A stretch of 64,000 nt of DNA from Iris pallida (lineage: Eukaryota; Streptophyta; Magnoliopsida; Asparagales; Iridaceae): the NCBI GenBank assembly GCA_029216955.1, contig JANAVB010010791.1, positions 5,846,838-5,910,837 of the forward strand. Reading direction: 5' to 3'. Shown one piece after another: positions 52,231 to 62,454 of the stretch. The position numbers and the translations under genes are program-made. Below the pieces are notes generated by a model, which worked only from the letters and a program-made list of their open reading frames with translations, searched no databases and had not been told where the DNA came from. Every line of letters begins with the position of its first letter. The stretch's first letter is position 1.

Positions 52231-53234
52231 GCTCCCGAGACTCCTCGTGGTGGTGCTGGCCGAGGTCAAGGCCGGGGTAAGGAGCCGATGGAGTTCAATG
52301 AGGAGGACGCTCCTATCGTCACTGTGACTCCCGTCGACGTTCGTTCCGCGGTGACGGGTGGGTGTCTTTTGCCAACTCCCTTTTTTTTTGACGAGTTTGG
52401 GGCGTACAAATGAGTTGCATCCTGTTGCTGTGCCCTAACACCTTGTTGTCGACGTGCATGGACTTCTGTCCTGATGATGCGCTTAGGTTCTTCCGCTGAC
52501 GCGCATGGGTTTAGACCCTGATTATGTGCCGAGGCTTCGCTGCTGACGCGCATGGGCTCGGGACCTGATTATGTGTCGAAGCTTCACTATTGACGTGCAT
52601 GGGCTTGGTCCCTGATTATGCACCGAAGCTTCACTGCTGACGCGCATGGGCTCGGGGCCTGATTATGCGCCGAAGCTTCATTGCTGACGTGCATGGGCTT
52701 GGGCCCTGATTATGCGTCAGGCTGCTGATGCGCCCTAAAATGTTTTGGAAGCCTCTAAATTTTTCCCTGCTGTCTGACTTTTATTTTTGCTGTGTCAGTG
52801 TTGATGACTATCCCCTTGCTGAACGAAGTCCTTCTGGATGCTTCCCTTTGCCAAATGGGGGTCGACTTCAACGAAAAAGTTATTAACCCAGCGAAGGCTG
52901 CTATCATGCTGGATCAGTCTCCCGAGAGGATGTTGCAAATCTGGGATCAGTCGCATGTTTTTCTCCAAAGTATGATGGAAAGCGGCAAACTAAAATCTGT
53001 TGAGTCAGAGAATGTGACTTTCTTAAAATCGGTCTTTCTGTTTGGTGACCGCTTGATCTCCAATGAGGTGAAGATACTGAAGATCAAGGAAGACTGGTTC
53101 TTCACAGCGAAGGGCGTGGCCTTGTACATGCGGCTGTCTGAGCGTCAATTGCCACTGACAGCTTTCTATCGCTTGGCCTCCAAGAGGAGGATGCCATGGG
53201 AACTTACTCCTTCTCAAGGAGGGGCAGTGGGGGG
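52231..53234 (+). pseudogene. Antisense PMD gene of element A, 5' fragment
   Basis: Exon 1 (52231-52357) reads APETPRGGAGRGQGRGKEPM and on to VDVRSAVTG but lacks its ATG and promoter. The intron (52358-52798) holds six 47-bp tandem repeats. Exon 2 (52799 on) reads MTIPLLNEVLLDASLCQMGV, MLQIWDQSHVFLQSMMESGK and LTAFYRLASKRRMPWELTPS. It stays open until element B interrupts it after QGGAVG. Compared with element B the protein is clearly diverged but shares the same intron position and phase. Confidence 0.85.
52454..52735 (+). repeat. 47-bp minisatellite, six copies, in the antisense-gene intron of A
   Basis: GCGCATGG/GTGCATGG starts recur at 52454, 52501, 52548, 52595, 52642 and 52689, exactly 47 bp apart. 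Unit wording: GCGCATGGGCTCGGGACCTG then ATTATGTGTCGAAGCTTC and ACTGCTGAC. Confidence 0.95.
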
Positions 53235-55431
53235 TGTTTGCCATTAAAATTCTTTTATTGCAAATTTTAATACAAACAGAACAGTGTTACAATATAGGAC
53301 TTAGATGTAGTCCTAGGAGTACACTTTTGTTTATCTGGGTCCCTTGTGCCGATGGAGTGAGTGGTAATGCGTTGACTCCGTTGACGATTTGACGACGGTT
53401 ATCGGTTCTCTGAAGGTTTGGATTGCTCTGGGTGCTGGAGCTTGCCGAGAGGAGGAAGACGTCGAGTGTCTGTATCTGCCTCTCTGGTGGTGCGAAGTCT
53501 CTGTGTGCTTATTGTAGAGGTTGGTATATGTGTGTACGTAGGCCTGGAAGAAGGAAATGGTCCCTCTTTTTATATAGTCTGCAGGCTGGCTACTAATGCG
53601 CACATGTAGGATGCGCCTGTACGCGGGGACGCCACGTGTTGATTGCTGATGGAGGCGCATGGACGATGCGCCCTGATTGGGGGGTTGAATTCTTCATGCT
53701 GCTGTTGTGAGCCGACACGTAGCAGAGGAGAAGATCTTTCTGTTGCTGAAATCTTGGGTGAGTCGAGTCAAAGGACACGTGTCGTCGACTCATGGCTCGG
53801 AGATCTCGGATTTGATGGGGGAAATGATTTGGTAGGATGCGCCTAGGACTGGGCGCATGAGGAGACTTTGGCTCGTAACCTTTAGGAGTCACGAACCATT
53901 CTGGGCGCATGGCTTTTGAGGCGCATGCAGAGCTTCAAATAGAGACTTTCCTTCTGTCTTTAGGGATCAGTGAAAAGTCTGGGGCATATGGTTTTTGAGG
54001 CACATTTAGATTTGGGCGCATGGCTGCGGAGGCGCATGCGAGTGGTTGAGTGGCCACGTGGCAGTAGCCGTCGGAGTAAAGGTTATGATGATGCTGACGT
54101 TGCCGACGCTTCGTCTTCTGAAAAACTGTCAACTGTTCAGACTTTGGGAGGTGTGCTGCCAACTCTGTCAGTTCAGCATTTAATGTTTCTGACATTCGAT
54201 GGACAGCTGAGTGGGCGCGTCGATTGGCGTTCCACTAGGCGTATGGGGACGCATGGGGGCGCATCCTCTGTGATGCGCTTGGTACTAAAGGGCGCGTCTG
54301 TGCTGACGCGCTTGATATTGAAGGGCACGTCTGTGTGATGCGCAGGCTGGCCGGCGCATCCGCTTCGTGACACATTCTTTAATGCCGCGGCTGTTACGTT
54401 CTTCGAGTGCTTTAAATAGCCGTTTTGATTTGGCTGAATTCGAAGCGTCCGGTTCATCCATTAAATGCAAATTTATTGCACGGAATTCGGAGAGCCATCC
54501 ACTTGGCGCATGGGTTTGATTTGCCCGGCCTATAAATAGTGGCATGGAGAGAGGGTTTACTTTTCGTTCTCTCACGTACTTCCGACATGAACTTGTGTAC
54601 TCGAGTGTATTCTGTTGACGAAGTGCTCCCGAGGGTGAAGATGCGACGCCATGTCTTCATTGATGCACTTGAAGGTGACTGTTACATCCAAAAGTCGGAG
54701 TCGAGGGCTTCTGAGGCAGGCGGAAGGTGCCTGTTGCATCCAAAGAAAGGGATGCTCGAGCCTCGTCTTCGTTGTGCAGGAAGAGCCGTAGATCGGAATG
54801 GCGGTGCTGCGGCTTTTGGGGCTCTCTCTTCCTTCAAAGTGGGTGTTGCCCACTCTGGTGGGTTTGAAAGCTGCTCCGTTAGCCGCAGTTTCGATTACGG
54901 TCTTCCTTCGCCTTTGGAGGCTCTTTCGAAGCCTCCCCTGGCCACAGGTTGGCTTGTGGTTCTTTTCCCTTCCTCGGCTAGAGGGTTGATTGCCACCCTC
55001 GTTCTGCTCAATAAATGCTTCATTAGTCGAAGCATTTAGACGGCGATGAGCCTGGCTGGGAGAGCGGCACATAACTGGACTGCTGAAGGGATAACTGAGA
55101 TGCCAAAGGGATGCGTCTTGCTGAGCTGCTGAAAGGATGCGCCTTGCTGAGGGCGCATGGTGGGATGCGCCTGGCTGAGGGCGCATGTTGATTGCTGCGC
55201 CTACTTGAGGGCGCATGTTGGCTGCTGGCTGTAGACTTAGGATCTTTTCTTTGTAGAAATTCTCCTTTGTACAGTCTTTCTTAGACATGTAATAGACTTT
55301 TATATGTTAAATAAAAAGTCCTCTTTCAATGTCTATATTTGTTGCTTTTTGCTGTGAAGTACTTTGTCCAAGCTTTGGCGCATGTAGTCTGGCGCATAGA
55401 CTTTCTGGTTCTGAAATTCCATGCTTCTACA
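53235..55431 (-). repeat. 3' LTR of Tat element B
   Basis: Element sense TGTAGAAGCATGG to GGCAAACA. Collinear with the LTR of element A but clearly diverged with indels, so the two belong to different insertions. A minus-strand TATA-like CTATATAAAAA lies at about 53567-53577; a plus-strand CCTATAAATAG at about 54529-54540. Confidence 0.88.
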
Positions 55432-55451
55432 AGACCCCCTTCAAAGTTTTC
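55432..55451 (-). other. Polypurine tract of Tat element B
   Basis: Element sense GAAAACTTTGAAGGGGGTCT, directly before the LTR. Confidence 0.85.
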
Positions 55452-55694
55452 AAAACTTTTGGAATACTTTGAATAAGAAGCATGGTGGTAGAGGCGTATG
55501 TTTGTCGGGGCACATAGATACTCCGCGCATCAGTGATGGGGCGCCTGCTCCGCTCAGTTAATGCAAATGATGACGCCTCGGTAACCGAAAAGATTAATGA
55601 TGATCTTCTGGATTTTATTTGCGGTTATCTCTTCACAGAACCCGAGGCGATGGCTGAGATCATACGTCATCGGTTCACGCGTGCGAGCAAGCCC

Positions 55695-55703
55695 TATAAA
55701 TAG
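55695..55703 (+). promoter_or_regulatory. TATA box of the antisense PMD gene in element B
   Basis: GCCCTATAAATAGGCAAGAG is followed by a GA/CT-rich leader and the ATG at 55804, about 100 bp downstream. This spacing fits a plant pol II promoter reading opposite to the retroelement. Confidence 0.7.
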
Positions 55704-55803
55704 GCAAGAGATGGAGAGAGAGGGAGTTCTTCTTCTCTGTGCCTTTGCTTTTTTTTTTTAGAGTTCTTCTTCAAAAAAACCCTAACTTTTCTTCTCTCAA
55801 AGA

Positions 55804-58800
55804 ATGGCTCCCAAGACTCCTCGTGGCGGCAAAGGGAAGGAGCCTGTGAAAGTTGCGGCGGCTGACGTTCCCCGTCGGCCTGTCGAAGTTCGGCCGGAGG
55901 TGGTTGGTAAGTTTCATTTTACGTACACCAACGCACATAGACCTTGAGTCTTTGATGATGTGCCGCAGTTTTTGGCCGCCGATGCGCATGGGTTTATGCC
56001 CTGAAGATGCACCGAGGCTCTACTGCTGACGCGCATGGGTTTAGACCCTGATGATGTGCCGAAGCACCACTGCTGATGCGCATGGGTTTACACCCTGATG
56101 ATGCGCCGAAGCTTCTTTTTCAGACACATTATGCGCTTCTGATGGGTCTTAGACTCTTTTGTTATTTCTAACATTTTCGAATCTTTGCTAGTGTCGATGA
56201 CTATCCCATCCTTGAATGAAGTGCTTCTGGATGCTGCCCTCAGCCAGGCGGGAGTAGGTTATGACGAGAAAGTGATAAACCTGGCTTGAGATGTTATTAT
56301 GCTGGATCAGCATCCCGAGAGAATGACTCAAATCCGGGAACAGCAGTATGGGTTCCTCAAACGGATGATGGAGCGTGGTATTTTAAAATCTGCCACATCT
56401 GATAAAGTGACCTTCTTGAAGCCTGAGTTCCTGTTCGGGGACCGCCTTACGTCCACTGAAGCAACGGTGTTGAAGGTCAAGGAAGACTGGTTCTTTGCAG
56501 CAAAGGGAGTGCATATGACTGTTAAGCAACTTGAACGTCAATGGCCTTTGACGGCCTTCTGTCGTCTTGCTTCCAAGAGGAGGATGTCTTGGGATCTTAC
56601 CCCCTCTCAGGGGGGAGCGGTGACTGGCATCATCAAAATTGACTCCACCTCCGATCAAAGGGATACTTTGACCGTCGTACGGTCTGGGCCTTCTTTCACC
56701 TGGCGGACTTTACGTCCTGGGAGCATTTACAGTGATGTTCCCATCGATACATTTGCTTATAGTGCTTCGACTTTTGCACATCGTATGTTGTTGATGGAAC
56801 GCTCATACCCGAAAGGGGAGTTTCGGGTGGAGGGTTGGTGTCATTACGTTTCCAAATGGGATAAACTGACACTCTGGATCTTATCGCGATTTCGGACTGA
56901 GCTCCGAGAGATTGGATTGACTGCCGCGATCCGTGCTACCCAGGCGGGTGTTGACATTAACCGGCATATGTTCCTCGCACTTTTGGAGATGTTTGATATC
57001 CATATCGGGACCTTCTTTACTCTGGTGGGGGAGTTAGGGCTCGTACTTCATGAGATGTACGAGGTATCAAAGCTCCCTTGGGGGTCAGAACCCTATGAGG
57101 AGTACTTTCCAACCAGCGAAGAGTTCCAGGTCCTGGAGGACAAGGCTGAGGAGATGATGGCCGTCTTTAAGGAAGTGGCGAGTCATCATTACTATATGCA
57201 GAAGAGGGATAAGAGCGGATCGCAGCCTCATGTGACCGCTTGGAGAGATTACGTCTTTAGGCAAGACAAGGAGGATCCCTCGCAGTTTTCCACTCCGCCA
57301 GCTCTCTCTCGTAGCGAAGTGCTCTCTGAAATGGACAGGTTAGGTGAAAAGAATCCCCGGGAGAACGAGGACCGGCAGTCGGATGAACGCTCGTACAGCT
57401 GTTTCTGGCACCTTATTCATCGGCTGTCGTCGAAAGCAGTATTAGTCGCATATCTGATGGTTTGGCTTCGGGATTATGTCTTCTCGGGCGGATCCGGCTC
57501 TGTAGAGAGGGTGACCCGGAACTTAATCCTGCTAGCTGTGAAGTTGGTCTTTGGCCGGCGTTTGGCTCTACTCCCCGCAATGGTATGTAACCTGCAGCGA
57601 GGTTTACGAGAGTTTGCGAGAAATATGATTCATGATCGAGGTAGAAACAATAACTTCTCGCACGCTGAACTGCCGTTTCACTATTGATGGGGTGGTTAAT
57701 TTTACACCATCCCAACGTAATGAGTCCGGGTTCAGAAGAAGACTACAGGGCCGGAGATGCATTCCTCCGCCGTTTCCACCAGAGGAGTTGGTCGCACACT
57801 GGCGTCCCTGTTTGCAGAAAGGTTTTATCCCGTCTTCAGGGATGGGAGATCACCAAAGTTGGTCCAATCTTCTTGGATTTTGAGGCCAACGAAGACTTAA
57901 AGGATTCGGGTGAAGACGCCACCGCTCTGCCTCCATGGGGATTCTGCTGGTTACAAAGTATTCGGCCATCCCATCTGGTGTACCGAAACAGGAATCAGTG
58001 CTACCTGGAACCGTATTTACCGAGCCGCTTTGCACGGCAATTCGGTTATGCTCAGCTGATGTTGGATAACCCCAGTATCACTTTGGGGTATGCTGGAAGT
58101 TTGTTGGATGGTGCACGAGCTTGGCATTACTATAATGCCGGATGTACCGGGGCTCGTTTTACGTTGCCCGACCCGGATCCGCGGCCACCCATTCTTTACT
58201 CGGCCGCCAAATTTTACTGTATTATGGCTGCCGTGCCTCCCGGATATGATAGAAAGACCAGTCTTATTGCAGGCACTCAGTTAGGCATGCCGGCGAAAGC
58301 TCGATCGAACCGTCCGCCAGAGGCGGGTTATCGGGGAGTCCCTGTCTCGTCCATGGGGGGCCAGGCAGAACCCTCGGCCGATCAATCGAAACGATACGCA
58401 GATATAGCTGGATCTCCTGCGTCGAAGAGGCAGAAGAAGGCATCGTCACCGACGATGTCATCGGACTCAGCCTCTGCAGAGGTGAGGATGTTCTACATAG
58501 TCTGGTTTAGGTTCCACATTTTATGTAATCAATGCTTTCCTTTTTTGTAGGAGCCGCTAAAAAGAAAGCCTCGTACTCCAAAATTTGGTGGGAGCAGGCC
58601 AAAGGAGATGGCGGGCTCGTCTGAAGTGCGCATCCCGCCGACTATGATGTCTCCCATGGAGGAGAATCCGGAGGATGTTGTTGTCATGGAGATTCCAGCA
58701 TCCCCAGATTATGTTAGAAGGGAAGCTGAGGATGCAGCAGCTTCCGAGATGATGAAGGCCGCAGCGGGGGCCTCGGATGCCGAATGTCCAGCAGACACGC

Positions 58801-60160
58801 GGCTTCCTGGTGATGAAGTGGAGTGGAGTTCGTCGTCTTCGGATGACGTTGCTCCAGAGTTGCAAGAGTCTGTTACGGGGGCAACAGATATGGTTGGAAC
58901 AGAGGAGAGGGTTGATTCCCCTCCTTGTCATGATGAGGGAAGGTCAGCGGTAACACTGCCGAGCCCTACCCCAGACTCAGCAACGGAGGCTGAGGTGGCT
59001 ACCGATCAGGAGGTAGCGACAGATCCTGTCCCTGTAGAGGGATTCGATGAGAAGGATGGGACTCGTCTGACGGTCCTGACTTTAGGGGCGAGTCAGAAGA
59101 CAAGTGTTGATTTCCCCGTTCTGCCAGGGGAGGTGCTGGCTGCTGATAGTACGTTGGTGGTTGAAGAGGTGGCCACTGACGTCGGTGGTACTTCCGAGTT
59201 CGGGAAGGGTAAGGGTGTAATAGAACCCTCTGTTGCTCCTTCCACTTGGGGTACTATCTCGACGCCTGTTCCGGCTTCTTCTGTTCCCTTGGCTCCTCGG
59301 ATTAGCAGCCCGGCCCCTGTTGATGAAGAGCCTGTTGATGCTGAGGTTCCAGCCTCGCAGGTTGAGGTCGGCGGGTCTTCCTCCGGTCCGCTGACTACAG
59401 CAGCTCCTCCAACTCCTGCTATGACGCCGCAGGTGCTGGCGGATGCAGATGAATATGTGAAATTCATCGTCGAGACGGTATATAAAATGCTGCAGAGGGG
59501 TGTATCTGTGGTGATGGACGCCAATGGGAGCTTTGCGACGGCAAGAACTCTGGCACTGCCTTATATCAACCTGATCCGTCTTCACCAGGGCCATGATCAT
59601 ATGGCCGAGATCCTGGAGGCTTCGGTGGTTGAGCTGGACCAGCGGCTTTCCGAACTTCAGCGCATCTAGTGAAATGACCTCTCCGTCTTGGTAGATGCGG
59701 AGAAGGAGAAGCTGATCGCCGAGATTGAGTCTTCTTACCAGGCCACTGTGAGTGTCTGGAACGCGAAGTAGCTGAGACTGAAGCTGCAGTGGAGCGGTTA
59801 TCTCAGTCTACGCAGGAGACAGTGGAAACGCGAGCTGCGTTGGACGCTAATATTGCGGAGATTGACGCCCAGATCCGCCACCTTGAGGACCAGCGAGCCC
59901 GACTCCTATTAGACGCCGAACGTGTCCAGGCTAAGCATGTAGCATTCAAGAAGTAGGAAGCAACTTTCACTCACCGGGCTCTTACCCTGGCTCAGCAGCG
60001 ACAACAGCTTGATGAGAAGCATGAGAACGATACTTCTGCTGAGGCTGTTGAAGCGATGCGTCAAGAAGCTGAGCGTCGAGTCCTGGCGACTGTGGAGACT
60101 CGTGCGACAGACTTGAGACGCCGAGTCAGAGAGCTTTTAGCCAACCCTGGGGATGTTTAG
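55804..60160 (+). pseudogene. Antisense extra gene of the Tat element: plant-mobile-domain protein, three exons, broken
   Basis: Exon 1 (55804-55906) begins MAPKTPRGGKGKEPVKVAAA; donor G|GTAAGT. Intron 1 carries 47-bp repeats; acceptor TTGCTAG at 56191. Exon 2 (56192-58481) encodes MTIPSLNEVLLDAALSQAGV, ALLEMFDIHIGTFFTLVGEL, GLVLHEMYEVSKLPWGSEPY and, after a frameshift near 57680, HLVYRNRNQCYLEPYLPSRF then ARQFGYAQLMLDN. These are features of the plant mobile domain (PMD), which occurs in transposon-borne and host silencing-related proteins. Intron 2 is 58482-58550 (GTGAGG to TTTGTAG), phase 0. Exon 3 encodes an acidic, Ser/Thr/Pro-rich region and a coiled-coil tail (QEAERRVLATVETRATDLRR) ending at 60160. 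Defects: stop at 56287, frameshift near 57680, stop at 59667 and later shifts. Function is unknown. Confidence 0.82.
55984..56124 (+). repeat. 47-bp minisatellite, three copies, in the antisense-gene intron of B
   Basis: GCGCATGGGTTTA starts at 55984, 56031 and 56078, again 47 bp apart. A weak partial copy precedes. Confidence 0.92.
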
Positions 60161-60239
60161 GGATTGTAGCCTCTTCTTTTTTGTATTTTTGCAACTCTTG
60201 CTGGGGATAGTGTAGTCCTTTACTCTCTCTTTTTTTAGA

Positions 60240-60245
60240 AATAAA
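60240..60245 (+). terminator. Polyadenylation signal of the antisense gene
   Basis: AATAAA, 80 bp after the coiled-coil stop, preceded by a T-rich stretch and followed by TGTGATGTGTTC. Confidence 0.55.
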
Positions 60246-60307
60246 GAAGTACACAGTTTTCTGTGATGTGTTCATTTTTGTTGTCATGAACTGGATGATT
60301 TGTGTGG

Positions 60308-60777
60308 ACCTATTATCTTTTGCGCACCTTGGTTTTTAGGTACAGATAATAAGTTTGAAAGAACTAACATGTTTGCTCAGAGGTAATGTGGACGTGGCAA
60401 ATATGGGGTTCAAGTGGTGGAATCACCCTACTCAGAGGTGTTATGGACGTGGTAGGAATGATCCTGGGGGATACACGGAACTACTCAGAGGTGATGTGGA
60501 CGTGGAAGTTCTACGATCGATGTACGACAACGCAGGGGTTGTCTGTACGAGATGTTTACTCAGAGGTAATGTGGACGTGGTAAACATTGTGTATAGCGTA
60601 GTCTTATGGAATGTAAGATTCTGCTTTGTAGGACGTAGGGGGGACAACTCAGAGGTAATGTGGACGTGGTTGTCCTTCTACTGGAGGATGCTACGGAACA
60701 GCTGGGTTCCAGAAGCGTATGATTTTGTGAAAGGGAATTGTCTGTGAGTCCTGATGATTGGATCCACAGATCCCCTT
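60308..60777 (+). repeat. Hairpin cluster with a shared 20-nt loop and different stems
   Basis: Five copies of TCAGAGGTAATGTGGACGTG (60377-60396, 60560-60579 and 60649-60668 identical; 60432-60451 and 60485-60504 with 1-3 changes). Each is enclosed by its own inverted repeat: CATGTTTGC/GCAAATATG, CCTAC/GTAGG, GGAACTAC/GAAGTTCT, ATGTTTAC/GTAAACAT, GGACAAC/GTTGTCC. Further inverted repeats without the loop lie at about 60324-60356 (TATTATC/GATAATA), 60692-60708 (GGAAC/GTTCC) and 60741-60770 (TCTGTG/CACAGA). The cluster fills the gap between the convergent ends of the PMD gene and pol. Confidence 0.9.
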
Positions 60778-60801
60778 ATGGAAGTACATGTCTGAAAGAT
60801 G

Positions 60802-61803
60802 TCAAGAGTAGTACTTCTTTAGGAACTTGCCGTTGATGGGCATCATGAACAAGTCCCCATTAGGTTTGGCGAGGCAGTAAGCACCGTTTGAGTATACCGT
60901 CTCTATAATGAAAGGTCCTTCCCACTTGGGCTCGAACTTTCCTGGTGTCTTGTGAGTTAACACCATCGGCCTCCTGACTGCCAGAACCAGGTCGCCAACT
61001 TGGAAAGTCCTCTGCTTGACCTTCTTGTTGAAAGCCTGTGATATACGGGCTTGGTAGAGTTCGATGCGTTGTTGAGCTAGGAGACGCTTTTCATCAAGTG
61101 CCTCCAGTTCCCACAGACGACGACGTTGATTGTCTTCTTCTGTGAGTTGGTTTGTGATTGCTACGCGGATTGAAGGTATCTGAATCTCGAGAGACAGTAC
61201 CGCTTCGCTCCCGTAGACCAGGAAGAATGGTGTGTTGCCTGTTGGGGTCCGTACCGTTGTGCGGTAGGCCCAAATGCATTCGCCGAGCTTCTCGTCCCAG
61301 TCGCGTTTATTAGATGACACGACTTTTTTGAGTAGCCTGATGATAGTCTTATTAAACGCCTTTGCTAATCTGTTTGCTGCCGGATTGTAGGCGGTTGATG
61401 CCACATTTTGAATGCGATTCTTATCACAGAATCTGCTGAAAATATGGCTGATGAACTGAGGACCATTATCGTGAATAATCCTCCGGGGCACCCCGAAACG
61501 GTAGATGACGTGGTGCTTGATGAAGCTTATCACTCTGGAGCTTTTCACTTCTGCTAGCGGAACTACTTCTGCCCATTTGGAGAAGTAGTCGGTGATTGCT
61601 AGGATGAAGCGGTGTCCTCTCGATGAAGGAGGGGTGATCGGTCCCATGATGTCCATGCCCCAAGCTTCGAAGGGCCAGGAGACGACTGTAGGATACAGTA
61701 GTTCTGACGGTGTATGTATGAAGTCTGCGTAAAGTTGGCACGCATGGCACTTCTTAGCATATTCAACAGCGTCAGCGGCCATGGTTGGCCAGTAGTAGCC
61801 CAT
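60802..61803 (-). pseudogene. Tat element B integrase
   Basis: Begins MGYYWPTMAADAVEYAKKCH after two upstream stops. It includes the CHAC half of the zinc-binding site, catalytic D in GMDIMGPITPPSSRGHRF and D in RIIHDNGPQFISHIF. The third catalytic residue region reads NPAANRLAKAFNKTI; Lys stands where the family has Glu (LAEAF), so the DDE triad is lost. The C-terminus FQVGDLVLAVRRPM and GKFEPKWEGPFIIETVYSNG is the usual GPF module, ending KFLKKYYS. It would join element DNA to the host genome. Confidence 0.88.
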
Positions 61804-62454
61804 GCGTCACAGTCGGTCCTACAACTTAGGGCCAGGTTGATGGGCCCCGCAGGTTCCATCATGAGCTTCTCGAAGGGCTTCGGCTGCTTCTTCGTTAGAC
61901 AAACATCGAAGGAGAAGTCCATCGTAGGAGCGTCGGTACAGCATTTTAGTGGTTGTATCGTAGTAGAATCGAAGGGAGCGCCTCCTGACTGAGACGACTT
62001 CTTTCGGGTCCTCTGGGAGAATTCCGTAGACAGCGAAGTCGATGAACGGGAATCTCTAGTCTCGGATATTAACACCAGTATTTGTCGGCATGGCGTGGGC
62101 CATGTGTGAGCATAGGTTGTTTTTAGGACAGACCAAGTATCTTCCGACTACGGTAACATAGTATTGAGTCCCGAGGGGCGCTGCCAATGAGGCCGCGAGG
62201 CCAACCAGAGCGTCGGCCTCCAAGTTTTGTAGACGGGGTACATGTTCGATGAAGAACCCAGTGAAGGTTGAAATGATGTTCAATGCAACTTCGTAGTAAG
62301 GGATCAGATCTTCATGGCGAACTTCGTATTGCCCTCTGATCTGGTTTACGACGAGTTTTGAGTCATCGTAGGCTTCCAGATGATTCACCCCAGCTGTTGC
62401 GCCAGCTGGAGTCCTATAATGAGCGCGTTGTACTCGACAACATTGTTGGAGCAT
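61804..62454 (-). pseudogene. Second RNase H (aRNH) C-terminus and integrase N-terminal linker
   Basis: After a one-base deletion near 62390 the aRNH continues as NHLEAYDDSKLVVNQIRGQY and RLQNLEADALVGLAASLAA, with Asp residues that complete its active site. Further on, other frames retain the pre-integrase segment, in which stops break the region just before MGYYWPTM. Confidence 0.75.

Larger units (their letters stand above)
49776..53234 (-). mobile_element. Tat-lineage element A, 3' part only
   Basis: Consists of the 3' LTR (49776-51946), polypurine tract, and the first part of the antisense gene up to 53234, where the LTR of element B begins. The rest of the internal region of A must lie right of element B, outside the window. 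Confidence 0.85.
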
